Positions 1-10,010 of a stretch of DNA of 64,000 nucleotides are shown here, piece after piece. Origin of the DNA: Saccopteryx bilineata (lineage: Eukaryota; Chordata; Mammalia; Chiroptera; Emballonuridae). Both the position numbers and the translations under genes were made by a program. Positions within the stretch are counted from its first letter, which is position 1. Each line of letters begins with the position of its first letter. The notes beneath the pieces are model-generated. The model ran no database searches and was not told the origin of the DNA. It worked only from the letters and a program-made list of their open reading frames with translations. The stretch spans positions 127,066,522 to 127,130,521 of the forward strand of contig NC_089490.1 of the NCBI RefSeq assembly GCF_036850765.1. The letters are read 5' to 3'.

Positions 1-1958
1 GTTACACACTTCAATGTCAAAGGCACAATATTTCATCATTTGTGACATGTGCATACATTGCCTATTTTGAAGTTCCCCTTGGTGATCAACACAAGAATTG
101 GGCTTCTCATATTGTGTGTCATAATTGTGAGGAAATGCTTCATGACTGAACAAAAGGAAAACGCAAAGGAATGCCTTTTGGTATTCCCGTGGTTTGGCAT
201 GAACCTAAAAACCACAGCAGTGACTGTTATTTCTGTCTGATCCATACAAAGGGCATTGGCAAGATAAAACAGCATATGATCGCATATCCTAATATTCCTT
301 CAGCAATACGACCTATCCCACACTCTGAGACACTCCTGGTTCCAGTTTTCAACGGTTTTATTTCTTCTAAGAATGAAGAAAGTGAACATGGTGATCAAGT
401 GTATTTTGATAAGATGCATGAGAAAATGGTTGTAGAATCTGAAGGGTCTTCTTCTGATGCCAAGCAGTCATTAACCCCTCAGTAGTTTAGCCAACCCAAA
501 TTGAATGACTTAGTAAGATATTTGGGCCTAGCAAAGAAAGCAGCTGAGTTATTAGCCTCTAGGCTTCAAGAAAAGAATGTACTGGCCCTGGCCAGTTGGC
601 TTAGTGGTACAGCGTCAGCCTGGCGTGCAGGAGTCCCTGGTTCGATTCCCAGCCAGGGCACACAAGAGAAGCGCCCATCTGCTTCTCCACCCTTCTCCTT
701 CTCCTTCCTCTCTGTATCTCTCTTCCTCTCCCACAGCCAAGGCTCCATTGGAGCAAAGTTGGCCCGGGCGCTGAGGATGGCTCCATGGCCTCTGCCTCAG
801 GCGCTAGAATGGCTCTGGTTGCAGCAGAGCAACGCCCCAGATGGGCAGAGCATTGCCCCCTGGTGGGCATGCTGGGTGGATCCCGGTCGGGTGCATGTGG
901 GAGTCTGTCTGACTGCCACCCCATTTCCAGCTTTGGAAAAATACAAAAAAAAAAAAAGAAAAGAATGTATTTCACCAGTCAGCTAAAGTATCCATTTCAG
1001 GAAGCATGAACAAATTTTTATGGACTTTTTTCCTGAAGACAAACACTTTGTTTACTGTATGATACCAGTAGTCTGAAGTCAGCCAGCTAGGTGTTACCAC
1101 TTATAGTCCAACAAAATGGCGGCTATTTCTTGACAGCTCTAAACAGAGTCTGAAATGTGTTCTCCTACACAATGGTAATGTTTATGCAGCGGTTCCAATT
1201 GGTTATTCAATTAATCTGTGAGAAGATTATAATGACATAAAAATTGTCCTCAACTTTCTGAAGTATGAGGAGCATAACTGGATCATTTGTGTGGATCTTA
1301 AAATGGTAAATTTCCTGCTAGGACAATAGAGAGGTTTCATTAAGTATCCTTGCTTTCTGTGTTTGTGGGACAGCCGAGCTCGGGAGAAACACTGGACACA
1401 GAAGGAGTGGCTGAAACGTGAAGCTCTGGATGCAAAATATTGTGAGTGAACCTGTAGTTAATAGAGATAGAATCATTTTCCCCTCACTTCACATCAAACT
1501 TGGCTTAGTGAAGCAGTCTGTTCAGGCTTTGAATAGAGAAAGTGAATGCTTTCAACATATTATTTCTCCTTTTCCTGCCTTATCTTTTGAGAAGATAAAA
1601 GCAGGTGTATTCGATGGACCTCAAATTCAAACCCTCATACATGACAAAGAATTTGCCTGGAAGATGAATAAGGAGGAGAAAGCAGCATGGCAGTCTTTTG
1701 TGGCAGTTACAAAGAACTTCGTTGGCAACAAAAAAGCAGAAAACCACAAACTTCTCATTCAAAGGATGCTGTTGGCTTTCTGCGACATTGAATGTAACAT
1801 GAGCACTAAGACTTACTTCCTGAACAGTCACCTTAATAAGCTTCCTGAAACTCTTGGAGCTGTTAGTGATGAGCAGACACTGCTGGAGCATCAAACGAGA
1901 TTGTCCTCAACAAGTACACAAATGCAAGAGCTACAAATGCAAATTTTTGCCTGAATAG
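1..1958 (+). pseudogene. Broken transposase-like coding sequence, arthropod-type family, split by a SINE
   Basis: A degraded intronless coding sequence can be followed across three reading frames. From about 50 to 485 it has two Cys-x2-Cys pairs (VCHNCEE near 117; DCYFC near 218) and a PNIPSAIRP motif near 290; a TGA interrupts it at about 147 and a TAG ends that stretch at 483. It resumes at 489-580 (KKAAELLASRL), is split by a SINE at 582-955, and resumes at 1120-1446 with LFLDSSK (Asp codon 1132), CVDLK (Asp 1294) and YPCFLCLWDSR (1345), with in-frame stops near 1221 and 1327. A frameshift near 1440 leads to 1440-1890, ending SDEQ (Glu 1871). After an apparent internal deletion a Lys/Cys-rich tail stops at 1956-1958. 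The D, D, CxxC, E/D order suggests an RNase-H-fold DDE transposase. From memory it resembles multicopy uncharacterised arthropod and cnidarian proteins. It is not functional; its 5' end lies outside the window. Confidence 0.65.
582..955 (+). mobile_element. tRNA-derived SINE, type A, full length
   Basis: The head CTGGCCCTGGCCAGTTGGCT has pol III A-box-like and B-box-like (GGTTCGATTCC-type) sequence, followed by the long type A body ending CAGCTTTGGAAAAATAC and poly(A). It is flanked by the direct repeat GAAAAGAATGTA (570-581 and 958-969). It splits the transposase-like pseudogene and is therefore younger. Confidence 0.9.
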
Positions 1959-1969
1959 AATTTAAATAA

Positions 1970-2972
1970 GTTTTTTTTTTTCATTGTGGCACTTTAGTTG
2001 TTCACTGATTGCTTTCTCATATGTGCCTTGACCAGGGGGCTACAGCAGACTGAGTATCGCCAGAGTCCTTGGGTCCAATCTGGTGAGCTTTTTATTCTTT
2101 ATCTTTTTTTTTTTTTTTCTCAAACCAGATGAGCCCACGCTGAAGCTGGCGCCCTTGGGTCTCAAACCTAGGTTCTCCGCATCCCAGTCCAACGCTCTAG
2201 CCACTGTGCCACCGCCTGGTCAGGCTCTGTAGCCCCCCCCCCCCTTTTTTTTTTTTTTTTACAGAGACAGAGTGAGTCAGAGAGAGGGATAGACAGGGAC
2301 AGACAGACAGGAACAGAGAGAGCTGAGAAGCATCAATTATTAGTTTTTCACTGTGTGTTGCAACACTTTAGTTGTTCATTGATTACTCTCTCATATGTGC
2401 CTTGACCGTGGGCTTTCAGCAGACCGAGTAACCCCTTGTTGGAGCCAGCAACCTTGGATTCAAGCTGGTGAGCTTTTTTTTCTTTATCTTTTTTTTTTTT
2501 TTTTTTTTCTCAAACCAGATGAGCCCACGCTGAAGCTGGCGCCCTTGGGTCTCAAACCTAGGTTCTCCGCATCCCAGTCCAACGCTCTAGCCACTGTGCC
2601 ACCGCCTGGTCAGGCTCTGTAGCCCCCCCCCTTTTTTTTTTTTTTTACAGAGACAGAGTGAGTCAGAGAGAGGGATAGACAGGGACAGACAGACAGGAAC
2701 AGAGAGAGCTGAGAAGCATCAATTATTAGTTTTTCATTGCGTGTTGCAACACTTTAGTTGTTCATTGATTACTCTCTCATATGTGCCTTGACCGTGGGCT
2801 TTCAGCAGACCAAGTAACCCCTTGTTGGAGCCAGCAACCTTGGATTCAAGCTGGTGAGCTTTTTTGCTCAAACCAGATGAGCCCACACTCAAGCTGGCGA
2901 CCTCGGGGTCTCAAACCTGGGTCCTCTGCATCCCAGTCTGACGCTTTAACCACTGCGGCACTGCCTGGTCAG
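1970..2972 (-). mobile_element. Type B SINE array, internally duplicated
   Basis: Three antisense type B SINE heads (each ending near CGCCTGGTCAG) lie in a row, produced by near-identical duplication of a roughly 390-base unit. The block is flanked by copies of TAAATAAGTTTT (near 1962 and 2977), so the array stems from one original insertion that later expanded. Confidence 0.8.
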
Positions 2973-3114
2973 ACTTAAATAAGTTTTACGGAAATTTTAT
3001 GATTAAAATAAGTGTTTTATTATGTTCTATTTTGAAATTGTGGACAAATTCTGAAGCAATCATATCTTTTAGTGTATTAGTATATTTACTACATTTTATA
3101 AATTATTATATTTT

Positions 3115-3482
3115 GGCCCTGGCCTGTTGGCTCAGTGGTAGAGCGTCAGCCTGGCGTGCAAGAGGTCCCGGGTTTGATTCCCGGCCAGGGCACACAGGAG
3201 AAGCGCCCATCTGCTTCTCCACCCTTCCCCCTCTCCTTCCTCTCTGTCTCTCTCTTCCCCTCCCACAGCCGAGGCTCCATTGGAGCAAGGATGGCCCGGG
3301 TGCTGGGGATGGCTCCTTGGCCTCTGCCCCAGGCGCTAGAGTAGCTCTGGTCACGGCAGAGCCACGCCCTGGAGGGGCAGAGCATCGCCCCCTAGTGGGC
3401 GTGCCGGGTGGATCCCAGTCGGGCGCATGCAGGAGTCTGTCTGTCTCTCCCCGTTTCCAGCTTCGGAAAAATACAAAAAAAA
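3115..3482 (+). mobile_element. tRNA-derived SINE, type A, full length
   Basis: Complete type A element from GGCCCTGGCC to CGGAAAAATACAAAA. Perfect 14-base target duplication AATTATTATATTTT at 3101-3114 and 3483-3496. Confidence 0.92.
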
Positions 3483-3695
3483 AATTATTATATTTTCACA
3501 AAGATGATGCCCAAGAAGACATTCTACTTCATTATGTTAACCTAAATGTTGAAAATTTTACAATAAGATGAAAACCTAAAATCTTGAATTGCAAAAAAAA
3601 ATGGTAACTTACAGAGAAAAACGGTCAGATTTGAGATCACACTCAAATTAGGTAAGAACAAGTGTTTTTGTGGATGCAACAAAAATTTTGTTCCG

Positions 3696-4025
3696 CCTGA
3701 CCAGGTGGTGGCGCAGTGGATAGAGCATCGGACTGGGATGCGGAAGGACACAGGTTCGAGACCCCGAGGTCGCCAGCTTGAGCGCGGGCTCATCTGGCTT
3801 GAGCAAAGAGCTCACCAGCTTAGACCCAAGGTCGCTGGCTCCAGCAGGGGGTTACTCAGTCTGCTGAAGGCCCGCGGTCAAGGCACATGTGAGAAAGCAA
3901 TCAAGGAACAACTAAGAAGTCGCAACGCGCAACAAGAAACTGATGATTGATGCTTCTCATCTCTCTCCGTTCCTGTCTGTCTGTCCCTGTCTATCTCTGC
4001 CTCTGTTAAAAAAAAAAAAAAAAAA
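3696..4025 (+). mobile_element. tRNA-derived SINE, type B, full length
   Basis: The head GCCTGACCAGGTGGTGGCGC is followed by the type B body of repeated GCTTGAGC-like blocks, a pyrimidine-rich tail and poly(A). Short flanking repeat TTTGTTCC. Confidence 0.88.
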
Positions 4026-4039
4026 TTTGTTCCCCAGTG

Positions 4040-4142
4040 TTATACGTTCATTAGTTGATTCTAAAATGTGCCCTACCAGGGATGGAACCTGCAACCTTGG
4101 TGTGTGGGTATGATGCTTAACCAACTGAGCTACTGGGCCAGG
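4040..4142 (-). mobile_element. Old short tRNA-SINE (type D) fragment
   Basis: An antisense, diverged SINE head: CCCTACCAGGGATGGAACC followed by CCAACTGAGCTACTGGGCCAGGG. The rest of the element is missing. Confidence 0.7.
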
Positions 4143-4311
4143 GGTGAAGCATTTTCTAGTTTTGTTTATATAGATAATGTCAGGTTTGGGCATGTGAAAC
4201 TGGGGGAAAGTTGTTTGTGGGGGTCAGGGGGAAAATATGTTTTGAGTTCTTTTCCCTTTAGGTCTTTCTGGAATCTCAAAGGCAAATGACTCAAGGTAAC
4301 AAAAAGAAAAA

Positions 4312-4616
4312 ATTCCCGGCCAGGGCACACAGGAGAAGCGCCCATCTGCTTCTCCACCCCTCCCCCTCTCCTTCCTCTCTGTCTCTCTCTTCCTGTCCCA
4401 CAGCTGAGGCTCCATTGGAGCAAGGATGGCCCGGGCGCTGGGGATGGCTCCTTGGCCTCTGCCCCAGGCGCTAGAGTGGCTCTGGTTGCAACAGAGCAAT
4501 GCCCCAGAGGGGCAGAGCATCGCCCCTGGTGGGCGTGCCGGGTGGATCCCGGTCACATGCGGGAGTCTGTCTGACTGCCTCTTCCCGTTTCCAGCTTCAG
4601 AAAAATAAAAAAAAGG
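4312..4616 (+). mobile_element. Type A SINE, 5' truncated
   Basis: Begins inside the tRNA-like head (TTCCCGGCCAGGGCACACAG) and runs to the type A 3' end and A-rich tail. The first 65-70 bases are missing, as in truncated reverse transcription. Confidence 0.85.
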
Positions 4617-4638
4617 AAAAAGAAAAAGAAAATCCAAG

Positions 4639-6360
4639 TGTTGGGCAAACAAGTTTGTAACAAGTGTTTTTCAGGTTTGCTCACTTGTTTGGGGGTAGTG
4701 CCATGTGTGTATAGTCTATGGAAGACTGTGGGTGCTTGCCCTCCATGGTGGCAGATTGCAAATTGTGGATTGCTTTCCTGCTTGGGAGGGGCCATTGTTT
4801 GCTATTATTTGCTGAAGAAGGGGTTTTTCCTCCAGCGTGTTTGGCTATTGAGTCCAGGAAGAGAGAGAAAGAGAATACTGCGGGGCTGAGGGGCTTGGGA
4901 CCCCTGATTTCATCCCAGCCTGTTTGGTGGGGGCCTATGAGTCTGGGAGAGCCTGGAGAAAGAAAGAGAAGCAGTCTTCCCTGCCTGTTTGCTCGTCTGC
5001 CATGATGAGATGAATGGAATAGCCCACTCACTGTTGGGCAAACGAGTTTGTAAAATTTGTATTTTTTGAGTTTGCTCACTTTTGGTGTTAAAAATGGTGC
5101 TGGGCAGCACCAGGTCTGTGATCTGTGAAATTGCAAATTACCTTCCTGCTTGGGAAGGGCCATTGTCTTGCTAATGTTTGCTGAAGGAGAGGTTTTCGCA
5201 CCAGAAAGTATTGGAAAGAGGAGAAGCTGTGCTGACAGAGAAGTGAGGGGCTTTTGCGAGCTCCACTGAAACTGATGGAGCCTTTAATTTTAGGAGGACG
5301 CGGAGAAGATTCTCCTGGTTGTGTTGTAAGGTGCCAAAAGCTACAGAATTAATATTAATATTTTAGGAAGCTTAAAGAACATTTTGTTGATTTGGGCTGG
5401 GCGTACAGAAAGGTTTTGTGGATGACCTCTCTGTACTTGTGTGATTAGCATAAAACCAATATGGCTGATGGCATTGTGTTGTAAATGCAGAAGAGGAAGG
5501 AGACTTGGATTCTCTGACCTTCCCCTATGGGGGAAGGGTGAATAGCTAGGCAGGTTCAGGAAGAAAAAGATTAAATTAAAATCTTTTCTTATACTGATGA
5601 ACCATTTATAGGCATTTGTCCCTATGGAAACCACCCCTCTCTTCCTGAAAGCTGTAGTTAATGTATGTATCTCTAAACAAAAAGTATAAACTTATGTCGT
5701 GATGTCAAGTTTTCTCCCCTCCCATGTATAATTAAGAATATATAAACAACCCCTGAACTATTTTGGGGGGCTGCACAATTTGGATCTGTTGCCCTGTGTC
5801 AGCCATATGCGGCGGCATATTTAATAAATTTCCTCCTTTAATAAAACTTTTCAAAAACTTATTTGGACTTGGTGCCTCTATGAAAACCTGCAGAATTGTG
5901 GAATTGGGTACTTTATAACAGTTGTGGAACTGGATAATGTGTCAGTGGCTTTGGGAGCCCTGAGTGAAAGGGAAGTGTTTTTCCCTGTGTGTTTGCTCAT
6001 CTACCAGTGTGAGACTTTAATAAAAGAATAGCCCACCATTTTTTGGCTCCACTGTTTCTTTACCGTCTGCCTGAATTCAATGAAAACCTGTATGTGAATG
6101 ACCTCAACGGCAGCAACTACTGGCCATACACTACCATTTTCTGGCTCCACAATTCCTTTACTGTCTGCCCAAATCCAATGTGAACCTGCATGGCCATTGC
6201 AACGGTCACTGGCCTTACACCAAGTACACCACAGGTTTACAGTTTCTAGAGATTAGAGCACAAGCAATTCTTACTTTCAGATCTGTGGCAGAACTGTCCA
6301 TTGGAGAAATGGCTGATAATTTTTCTTTCTTCCACCCCTTAATGAGATTTTTAAAGTATG
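4639..6360 (+). mobile_element. LTR-like block with internal repeats (probable endogenous retrovirus LTR remnant)
   Basis: The block opens TGTTGGGCAAAC and repeats that start at 5032, so about 390 bases are duplicated in diverged form. A promoter/poly(A) arrangement follows: TATATAAAC near 5739, a stretch resembling an R region, and AATAAA at 5823 and 5840, typical of a retroviral LTR. From about 6035 a roughly 95-base unit with TTGGCTCCAC occurs twice. No gag, pol or env reading frame is present. The 3' boundary and class are unresolved. It is a non-coding relic, possibly a solo LTR with a duplicated U3. Confidence 0.55.
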
Positions 6361-6369
6361 TAACCTCTG

Positions 6370-6672
6370 GCGCTGGCTGGTTGGCTCATTGGATAGAGCG
6401 TTGGCCCAGTATGTGGCAGTCCCAGGTTTGATCCCCAGTCAGGAGACACATGAGACCATCTGCTTCACTCCCCTCCCCACTTCCCGTCTCTCTCTTCCCC
6501 TCCAGCAGCCAACAGCATGATTAGTTTGAGTATCATCACCTGGCTCTGAGGATAGCTGAGTTGATTCAAGAATTGGCCCCAGATGGGGGTTGCCAGACAG
6601 ATCCTGGTCAGGATGCATGTGGGAATCTGTCTGTCTACCCTCCTCTCACTTAAAAAAACAACAACAAAAAAC
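6370..6672 (+). mobile_element. Type A-like SINE, old
   Basis: Diverged type A head (GGCGCTGGCTGGTTGGCTC) and body ending in an A-rich CAACAACAAAA tail, flanked by TATGTAACC (6357 and 6673 regions). Confidence 0.8.
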
Positions 6673-6684
6673 TATGTAACCCCT

Positions 6685-6903
6685 TGCCCTGGCCTGGTAT
6701 CTCAGTTGGTTAGAGTGTCATCCCCAAATACCAAGGTTGTGGGTTTGATTCCTGGTCAGGGCACTACAAGAATCAACCAGTGAATACATAATAAATGGAA
6801 CAACAAATCAAGGTTTCTCTCTTCTTTCTCTCTCACTCTCTTCCTTCCTCTCTTGCTTTAAAATCAATAAATTAAAAAAAATTAAAAAAAAAAAAAAAAA
6901 AAA
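6685..6903 (+). mobile_element. Short tRNA-SINE (type D)
   Basis: The head TTGCCCTGGCCTGGTATCTC carries a B-box-like GGGTTTGATTCCTGGTCAGG; a short body follows, ending in AAATCAATAAATTAAA and poly(A). Confidence 0.8.
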
Positions 6904-6906
6904 AGA

Positions 6907-7107
6907 GCCTGACCTGTGGTGGTGCAGTGGATAAAGTGTCGACCTGGAAATGCTGAGGTTGCCGGTTCGAAACCCTGGGCTTGCCTGGTCAAGGCACATA
7001 TGGGAGTTGATGCTTCCAGCTCCTCCCCCCTTCTCTCTCTCTGTCTCTCTCCCTCTCTCTCTCCTCTCTAAAAATGAATAAATTAAAAAAAAATTTAAAT
7101 ATAAATA
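6907..7107 (+). mobile_element. Type C SINE
   Basis: The head GCCTGACCTGTGGTGGTGCA leads to GGTTCGAAACCCTGGGCTTG, then a CT-rich tract and AAAATGAATAAATTAAAA. It abuts the poly(A) of the preceding SINE, as if it had inserted into that tail. Confidence 0.88.
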
Positions 7108-7994
7108 AAGCATATAACTCCTTAACTTGAAGTATTTTGAAATGGTCTTAACAGGGAAGTGGGTAGGGAAGAAAAAAAAAACAAAATCTGCTTAGTATCA
7201 TAAAAATATATGCAAATAAGTATGATAGAAATAAATACCTTAGAATAGAATAGAAAAGCAATAATTAACTCATATTAATCAAGGTAGGCTCTGGTTCATA
7301 CACAAAACAGCCATGGTGGCAGTAGAGAAAACTAAGTAAAGAACTGCCCAGGACCCCAGATTAAAATCTCTTTAGTCAGGGGTACCACCAAGCACTAAAA
7401 GTCCTATCACTACAACTTGAGCTGTTACTTTGTCCTTGTTCAAACAAGTCTTCAAAGGCAAAATTGTCTTGGCCACCAATTTTTGTCCTCCATTACAAAA
7501 AAGAAGTTAGATAAAATAATCCAATTTAAGTGTTAGAGGAAAAAGCCCTATTTTCGTTTAGGAATTCCAAAAATAGAAATGGATTTTACAATGAGACTCT
7601 ACCATAGCCCCACTGTTTTCTTTACTGAGCAGTTTTTTCCAACATACACATTGTACTCTTGCCTTCTAAGTCTCCAATTCTCACATAGTAATATTATCAG
7701 ACCTTAAATGCCAGGTTCTTGAGTCTCAATGTTATAGAAATGGACACTGAACTCAGTACAAACAGATTATTGAAAAGAGCTTGTGCACAGGAAAGTCAAC
7801 GAGAAGAGAAATCAAGCTCCCCAAAAGGTTCTTGTGGGTGGCTTACACATAAGGGCCTTGGGGTGGGTGTAGGGCTGGGAATGAGGATGAGATCAGCTGT
7901 CCCATAATAGTCTTCTGGTGGCAGTTGATCCAGGGAGAGTTACAGGATGTTTTCCATAGTCAATGCCTCACCCAAAGGGCCTATAAAATAATGC
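7108..7994. other. Intergenic stretch, nothing recognised
   Basis: No splice-bounded reading frame, RNA gene or clear repeat. It contains an A-rich stretch near 7170 and otherwise looks like unique or very old repeat-derived DNA. A 62-codon open frame near 7719 has no recognisable features. Confidence 0.5.
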
Positions 7995-7997
7995 TAG

Positions 7998-8362
7998 TGC
8001 AGCCCTGGCCAGGTAGCTCGGTGGTAGAGTGTTGCCTGGCATGTGGATGTCCCAGATTCGATCTCCAGTCAGGGCACACAGGAGAAGTGTCCATCTGCTT
8101 CTCCACCCCTCCTCCCTCTCTCTTTCTTTTCCCCTCCCACAGCAATGGCTTGATTGGTTTGAGTGCATCAGCACTGAGTGCTGAGGATAGCTCCATGGAA
8201 CCTCTACCTCAGGCACTAAAGAGCTCAGTTGTGCACATGGCCACAGATGGGCAGAGCATCCACGCCAGACAGGATGTTGCCAGGTGGATCCTGGTTGGGG
8301 CACATGCAGGAGTCTGTCTCTCTGTCTCCCCTCCTTTCACTTGGAAAAGAAGAAAAAAATAA
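7998..8362 (+). mobile_element. Type A SINE, old
   Basis: Starts at CAGCCCTGGCCAGGTAGCTC, with the type A body and 3' end, but many substitutions compared with the copies at 3115 or 23,447. Confidence 0.82.
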
Positions 8363-8446
8363 TAATTATTCTTGAACAAACATTTTGGTTATCATTAATT
8401 GACAAAACAACTATTGCAGAACATGATGTTAAGAAAGATGTTATCA

Positions 8447-8806
8447 CCTTGGCCAGTTGGCTCAGTGGTAGAGCATGGGCCAGTAGGTAGATGTCTTAGG
8501 TTCGATTTCTGGTCAGGACACACAGGAGAAGTGACCATCTGCTTCTCCACCCCTTCTCTCTCTTTCTTTCTCTCTTTCTTCCCCTCCCACTGCCATGGCT
8601 CAATTGATTCGAGCACATCAGCCCTGGGTGCTGAGGATGGTTCTGTGGAGTTTGTACCTCAGATGCTAAAAATAGCTCAGTTGTGAGCATTTTTAGATTG
8701 GCAGAGCATCCACCCCAGACGGGGGTTGCCAGGTGAATCCTGGTTGGGGCGCATGCAGGAGTCTATCTCCACTCCTCTCATTTGGAAAGGATGAAAAATA
8801 AAAAAG
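8447..8806 (+). mobile_element. Type A SINE, old
   Basis: The head CCTTGGCCAGTTGGCTCAGT and a diverged type A body end in GGAAAGGATGAAAAATAAAA. Flanking repeat GATGTTAT with purine-rich extension (8439 and 8809). Confidence 0.82.
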
Positions 8807-8824
8807 GAAGATGTTATTGTCCTA

Positions 8825-9055
8825 CAGTCTTTCCTTTAAGGATGTGTTATGTTAATTTCAACTATAGAATTTTACTGAAAACGAAGAGTCATAGTTAGGC
8901 CCCTAAGATGGAGTTCTTTCAGTCAAGATGGAATCCAGGTATTTTACCTCTACACTGTCTTCTTTTTTCTCCTGCTAATCTGTCTTATGTTAATTTGATT
9001 ATTAATCCAGCCAGAAGAACCTTGATGAGTAGAGGATACTTTTTCCTCCCCAGCA
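8825..9055 (+). repeat. Possible ancient ERVL-type LTR fragment
   Basis: The motif CTGCTAATCTGTCTTATGTT followed by CCAGCCAGAAGAACC resembles the 3' part of old mammalian ERVL-class LTRs as I remember them. No boundaries or duplication are visible. Tentative. Confidence 0.35.
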
Positions 9056-9069
9056 GTATTTAACGTGTC

Positions 9070-9600
9070 ACAAACATAAATTCATCCTTACAATGAATTT
9101 GTGAGACAAGAACTATAAGCCTGACCAGGTGGTGGCACAGTGGATAGACCATCAGACTAGGATGCAGAGGACCCAGGTTCAAACCCTGAGGTTGCTAGCT
9201 TGAGCACAGGCTCATCAGCTTGAGTGCAGGATTGCTGGCTTGAGCATGGGATTATAGTCCTGACCCCATGGTTGATGGTTTAAGCCCAAAGGTCACTAAC
9301 TTGAAGCCCAAGGTCACTGACTTGAGCAAGGGGTCACTTGCTCTGCTGTAGCTCTCCAGACAAGGCACATATGAGAAAGCAATGAACAACTAAGGTGCCG
9401 CAACGAAGAATTGATGCTTCTTATCTCTCTCCCTTCCTGTCTGTCCCTCTCTCTGACTCTCTCTCTCTCTCTGTCAAAAAAAAAAAATGAACTATAATCT
9501 TAATTTTGCAAATTAGGAACCTGAATCTTAGGGAGGTTAAATAATTTGCCTAAGGACACAGCTAGCTAGTGGTACAGCCAGGCTTTTGTGGGGGAGGAAG
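9070..9600 (-). repeat. MIR element interrupted by a SINE
   Basis: The left piece (9070-9117) and right piece (9490-9600) together read as an antisense MIR: GGAACCTGAATCTTAGGGAG, then TTAAATAATTTGCC and ACACAGCTAG, the conserved core. A type B SINE separates them. Confidence 0.7.
9119..9488 (+). mobile_element. Type B SINE, long variant
   Basis: The head GCCTGACCAGGTGGTGGCAC precedes a body with extra tandem blocks (GGTCACTGACTTGAGC-like units and ATTATAGTCCTGACCCCATG) absent from the short variant. Flanked by GAACTATAA (9110 and 9489) and inserted into a MIR. Confidence 0.88.
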
Positions 9601-9634
9601 AATCTTTCCTCTAGCCTCAAGTTTATTTCAGATG

Positions 9635-10010
9635 GTCTAATAATCAAATAGACACATATGCACTGGAATATAGCAATGATCAAAGACATACAAAGTTCCT
9701 GCTCTCAGAGAACTTATTTTCTGTGGGGGAGACAAATAATAAACAAGTCAATAAATATATGTCAGGGAGTAATGAATTCTATTAAAAATACATTTAAAAA
9801 GGTAAGGAGCAGCAAGAACCGGAGATGAGTAATAAAGACTGCTTCAGAAGGATGGTTAAGCAAGACCTGTCTTGGTGACTTTGAAGCATAAATCTGACCG
9901 GAGTGAGAAAGTGTCACATGAATAGATTCCAGGAAAGAACTTCCAGGCAGAGGGAAAAGCAAGTGCAAAGACTCTGAGACAGGGTCAATAACTTCCCCCT
10001 GGAGCAATAC
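9635..10010 (+). repeat. Ancient interspersed repeat (L2/MIR-age)
   Basis: Contains CAAAGTTCCTGCTCTCAGAG, GGGGGAGACAAATAATAAAC and CCAGGCAGAGGGAAAAGCAA in order, a series I recognise from a widespread old mammalian repeat. The family name is uncertain. Confidence 0.5.

Noticed and set aside
582..655. tRNA-like sequences with A- and B-box motifs, here and at dozens of other sites
   Set aside because: Each is the head of a long SINE with body and poly(A), often with a target duplication. None folds as a stand-alone tRNA with proper flanks, so no tRNA gene is called.
501..986. 161-codon open frame across 501-986
   Set aside because: Only its first 27 codons belong to the transposase-like pseudogene; the rest is SINE sequence read by chance.
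4224..4652. Many 80-160 codon frames such as this, with recurring [16 protein letters not shown] or GIPVARPTLYH-like peptides
   Set aside because: The same peptides recur wherever type A SINEs occur, on both strands. They are SINE translations, not genes.
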